A stretch of DNA of 64,000 bases from Microbacterium sp. LWH13-1.2 (GTDB lineage Bacteria > Actinomycetota > Actinomycetes > Actinomycetales > Microbacteriaceae): the NCBI RefSeq assembly GCF_038397735.1, contig NZ_CP151635.1, positions 992,001 through 1,056,000 on the forward strand. Reading direction: 5' to 3'. Each line of letters opens with the position of its first letter. The first letter of the stretch is position 1. Positions 63,364-64,000 of the stretch are shown in pieces. The notes below the pieces were generated by a model that searched no databases, was not told where the DNA came from, and saw only the letters and a program-made list of their open reading frames with translations. Position numbers and translations under genes: made by a program.

Positions 63364-64000
63364 TCAGCGGAGCGCTGCACCGAGTCGAGAGCCGAGGCCA
63401 CCGGCGAGCACATGAGCCTGAGTGAGCGGGATCCACCGGCATGTCCACGAGACGGGCGAGCGGCCGGTCGCCGGATCGGCTTCACCGGCCTGCCAGACCG
63501 CGGAGACCTCGGGATCGACGACCTCCAACCGGAAGAAGTGTCGGAGCGCCACTTCATCGCGCAACGGGGCGAGGTCGTAGAACTCGGCGCCGAGGCTGCG
63601 CGTCACCGTGCCGCGGAGCCCGGTCTCCTCGAACAGCTCTCTCTCAGCGGCCTGAGCAGCACTCTCGTCGTCGCGCACGGTGCCCGCGGGAACCTGAACG
63701 CCGGTGGCGAGCATGTCGGTGTCGTCGTGGGTGAAGACGAGCAGGCGATCCTCTGCGATGACATAGCACACGGCTTTCTCGACAACGGTGATCTGAGACG
63801 CGACGGCCGTCTCGCCCGGACGGCCGGCATCGCCGATGATTCTGTCCACCCACCGATCGCGCGGAAGCCGCGCGATCTCCGCCCTGGTGAACCACCCCGT
63901 CTCGATGAGCTCGCCGTCTGTGAACATGAACCCGGCGTCGACCGGAATCGAACACGAGTAGGCGATCGTCGTGTATCCGACACGATCGCCGTTCGGATAG
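63364..64000 (-). CDS. Tandem NUDIX hydrolase, 5' end outside window
   Basis: The frame is open to the right edge, so the N-terminus is missing. The first part visible (YPNGDRVGYTTIAYSC, then ETGWFTRAEIARLP) is the C-terminal half of one NUDIX domain. A second, complete NUDIX domain follows with a perfect NUDIX box from GTVRDDE to REL-FEETGL. An internal ATG at 63927 would give only the tail of the first domain and is probably not the start. NUDIX enzymes cleave nucleoside-diphosphate-linked compounds; the substrate is unknown. Confidence 0.75.
   Translation of the reverse strand, partial: YPNGDRVGYTTIAYSCSIPVDAGFMFTDGELIETGWFTRAEIARLPRDRWVDRIIGDAGRPGETAVASQITVVEKAVCYVIAEDRLLVFTHDDTDMLATGVQVPAGTVRDDESAAQAAERELFEETGLRGTVTRSLGAEFYDLAPLRDEVALRHFFRLEVVDPEVSAVWQAGEADPATGRSPVSWTCRWIPLTQAHVLAGGLGSRLGAALR

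Overview
The window is chromosomal DNA from a high-GC actinobacterium, most likely of the family Microbacteriaceae and plausibly Microbacterium. The evidence is the GC-rich third codon positions, the actinobacterial gene order rho-prfA ... prmC-sua5-wecA-atpI-atpBEFHAGDC, the long Ala/Arg/Gly-rich N-terminal extension of Rho, and many genes that begin 6-7 bases after a TAnnnT -10 box (leaderless transcripts). No prophage, insertion sequence, integron or CRISPR array was seen.

Positions 1-8.9 kb hold a glycan-use cluster: the start of a GH36 alpha-galactosidase at the left edge, a CUT1 sugar ABC importer (two permeases and a lipoprotein binding protein, no ATPase gene), a ROK regulator, an acetyl-xylan-esterase-like hydrolase and a GH95 enzyme. 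Three copies of one partly palindromic operator lie at the two promoter regions, so the cluster probably forms one regulon. From 8.9 to 10.9 kb is an organic-peroxide operon (ohrR-ohr-oxidoreductase) with a 30-bp palindrome at its promoter. From 11 to 15.3 kb lie a small membrane protein, a DHA2 drug exporter, a regulator that joins a kinase-type ATPase domain to a LuxR DNA-binding domain, the divergent formaldehyde-fixing pair hxlB-hxlA, and tRNA-Arg(CCG).

From 15.3 to 27 kb are an SGNH hydrolase, argS, a DUF2993 protein, a YihY-type membrane protein, then lysA-hom-thrB-rho-prfA. From 27 to 33.2 kb a block of accessory genes (citrate-type two-component system, CitMHS transporter, holin-like membrane protein, cysE-cysK) sits between prfA and prmC, genes that are adjacent in many relatives. 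From 33.2 to 43.5 kb are prmC, sua5, a WecA/TagO-like transferase, an AtpI-like protein and the complete F1Fo ATP synthase operon.

From 43.5 to 64 kb are yaaA, a Pro/Tyr-rich membrane protein, a PP2C phosphatase preceded by a possible 50-codon gene, an orphan FtsK/EccC-like ATPase, L-asparaginase, an OsmC protein, a PlsC acyltransferase, an FKBP lipoprotein, dxr, a MurE-like ligase, a YcnI copper protein with a His-containing membrane partner, a site-2 protease, a fused anthranilate-synthase-type enzyme with a tryptophan-codon attenuator, ispG, an AlaX-like editing protein, a nucleotidyltransferase and a tandem-NUDIX protein cut by the right edge.

The best leads are the three-site sugar operator, the trp attenuator in front of a PhzE-like fused synthase, the kinase-LuxR fusion beside hxlBA, the consistent leaderless promoter geometry, and the orphan EccC-like ATPase with the small upstream gene and phosphatase.
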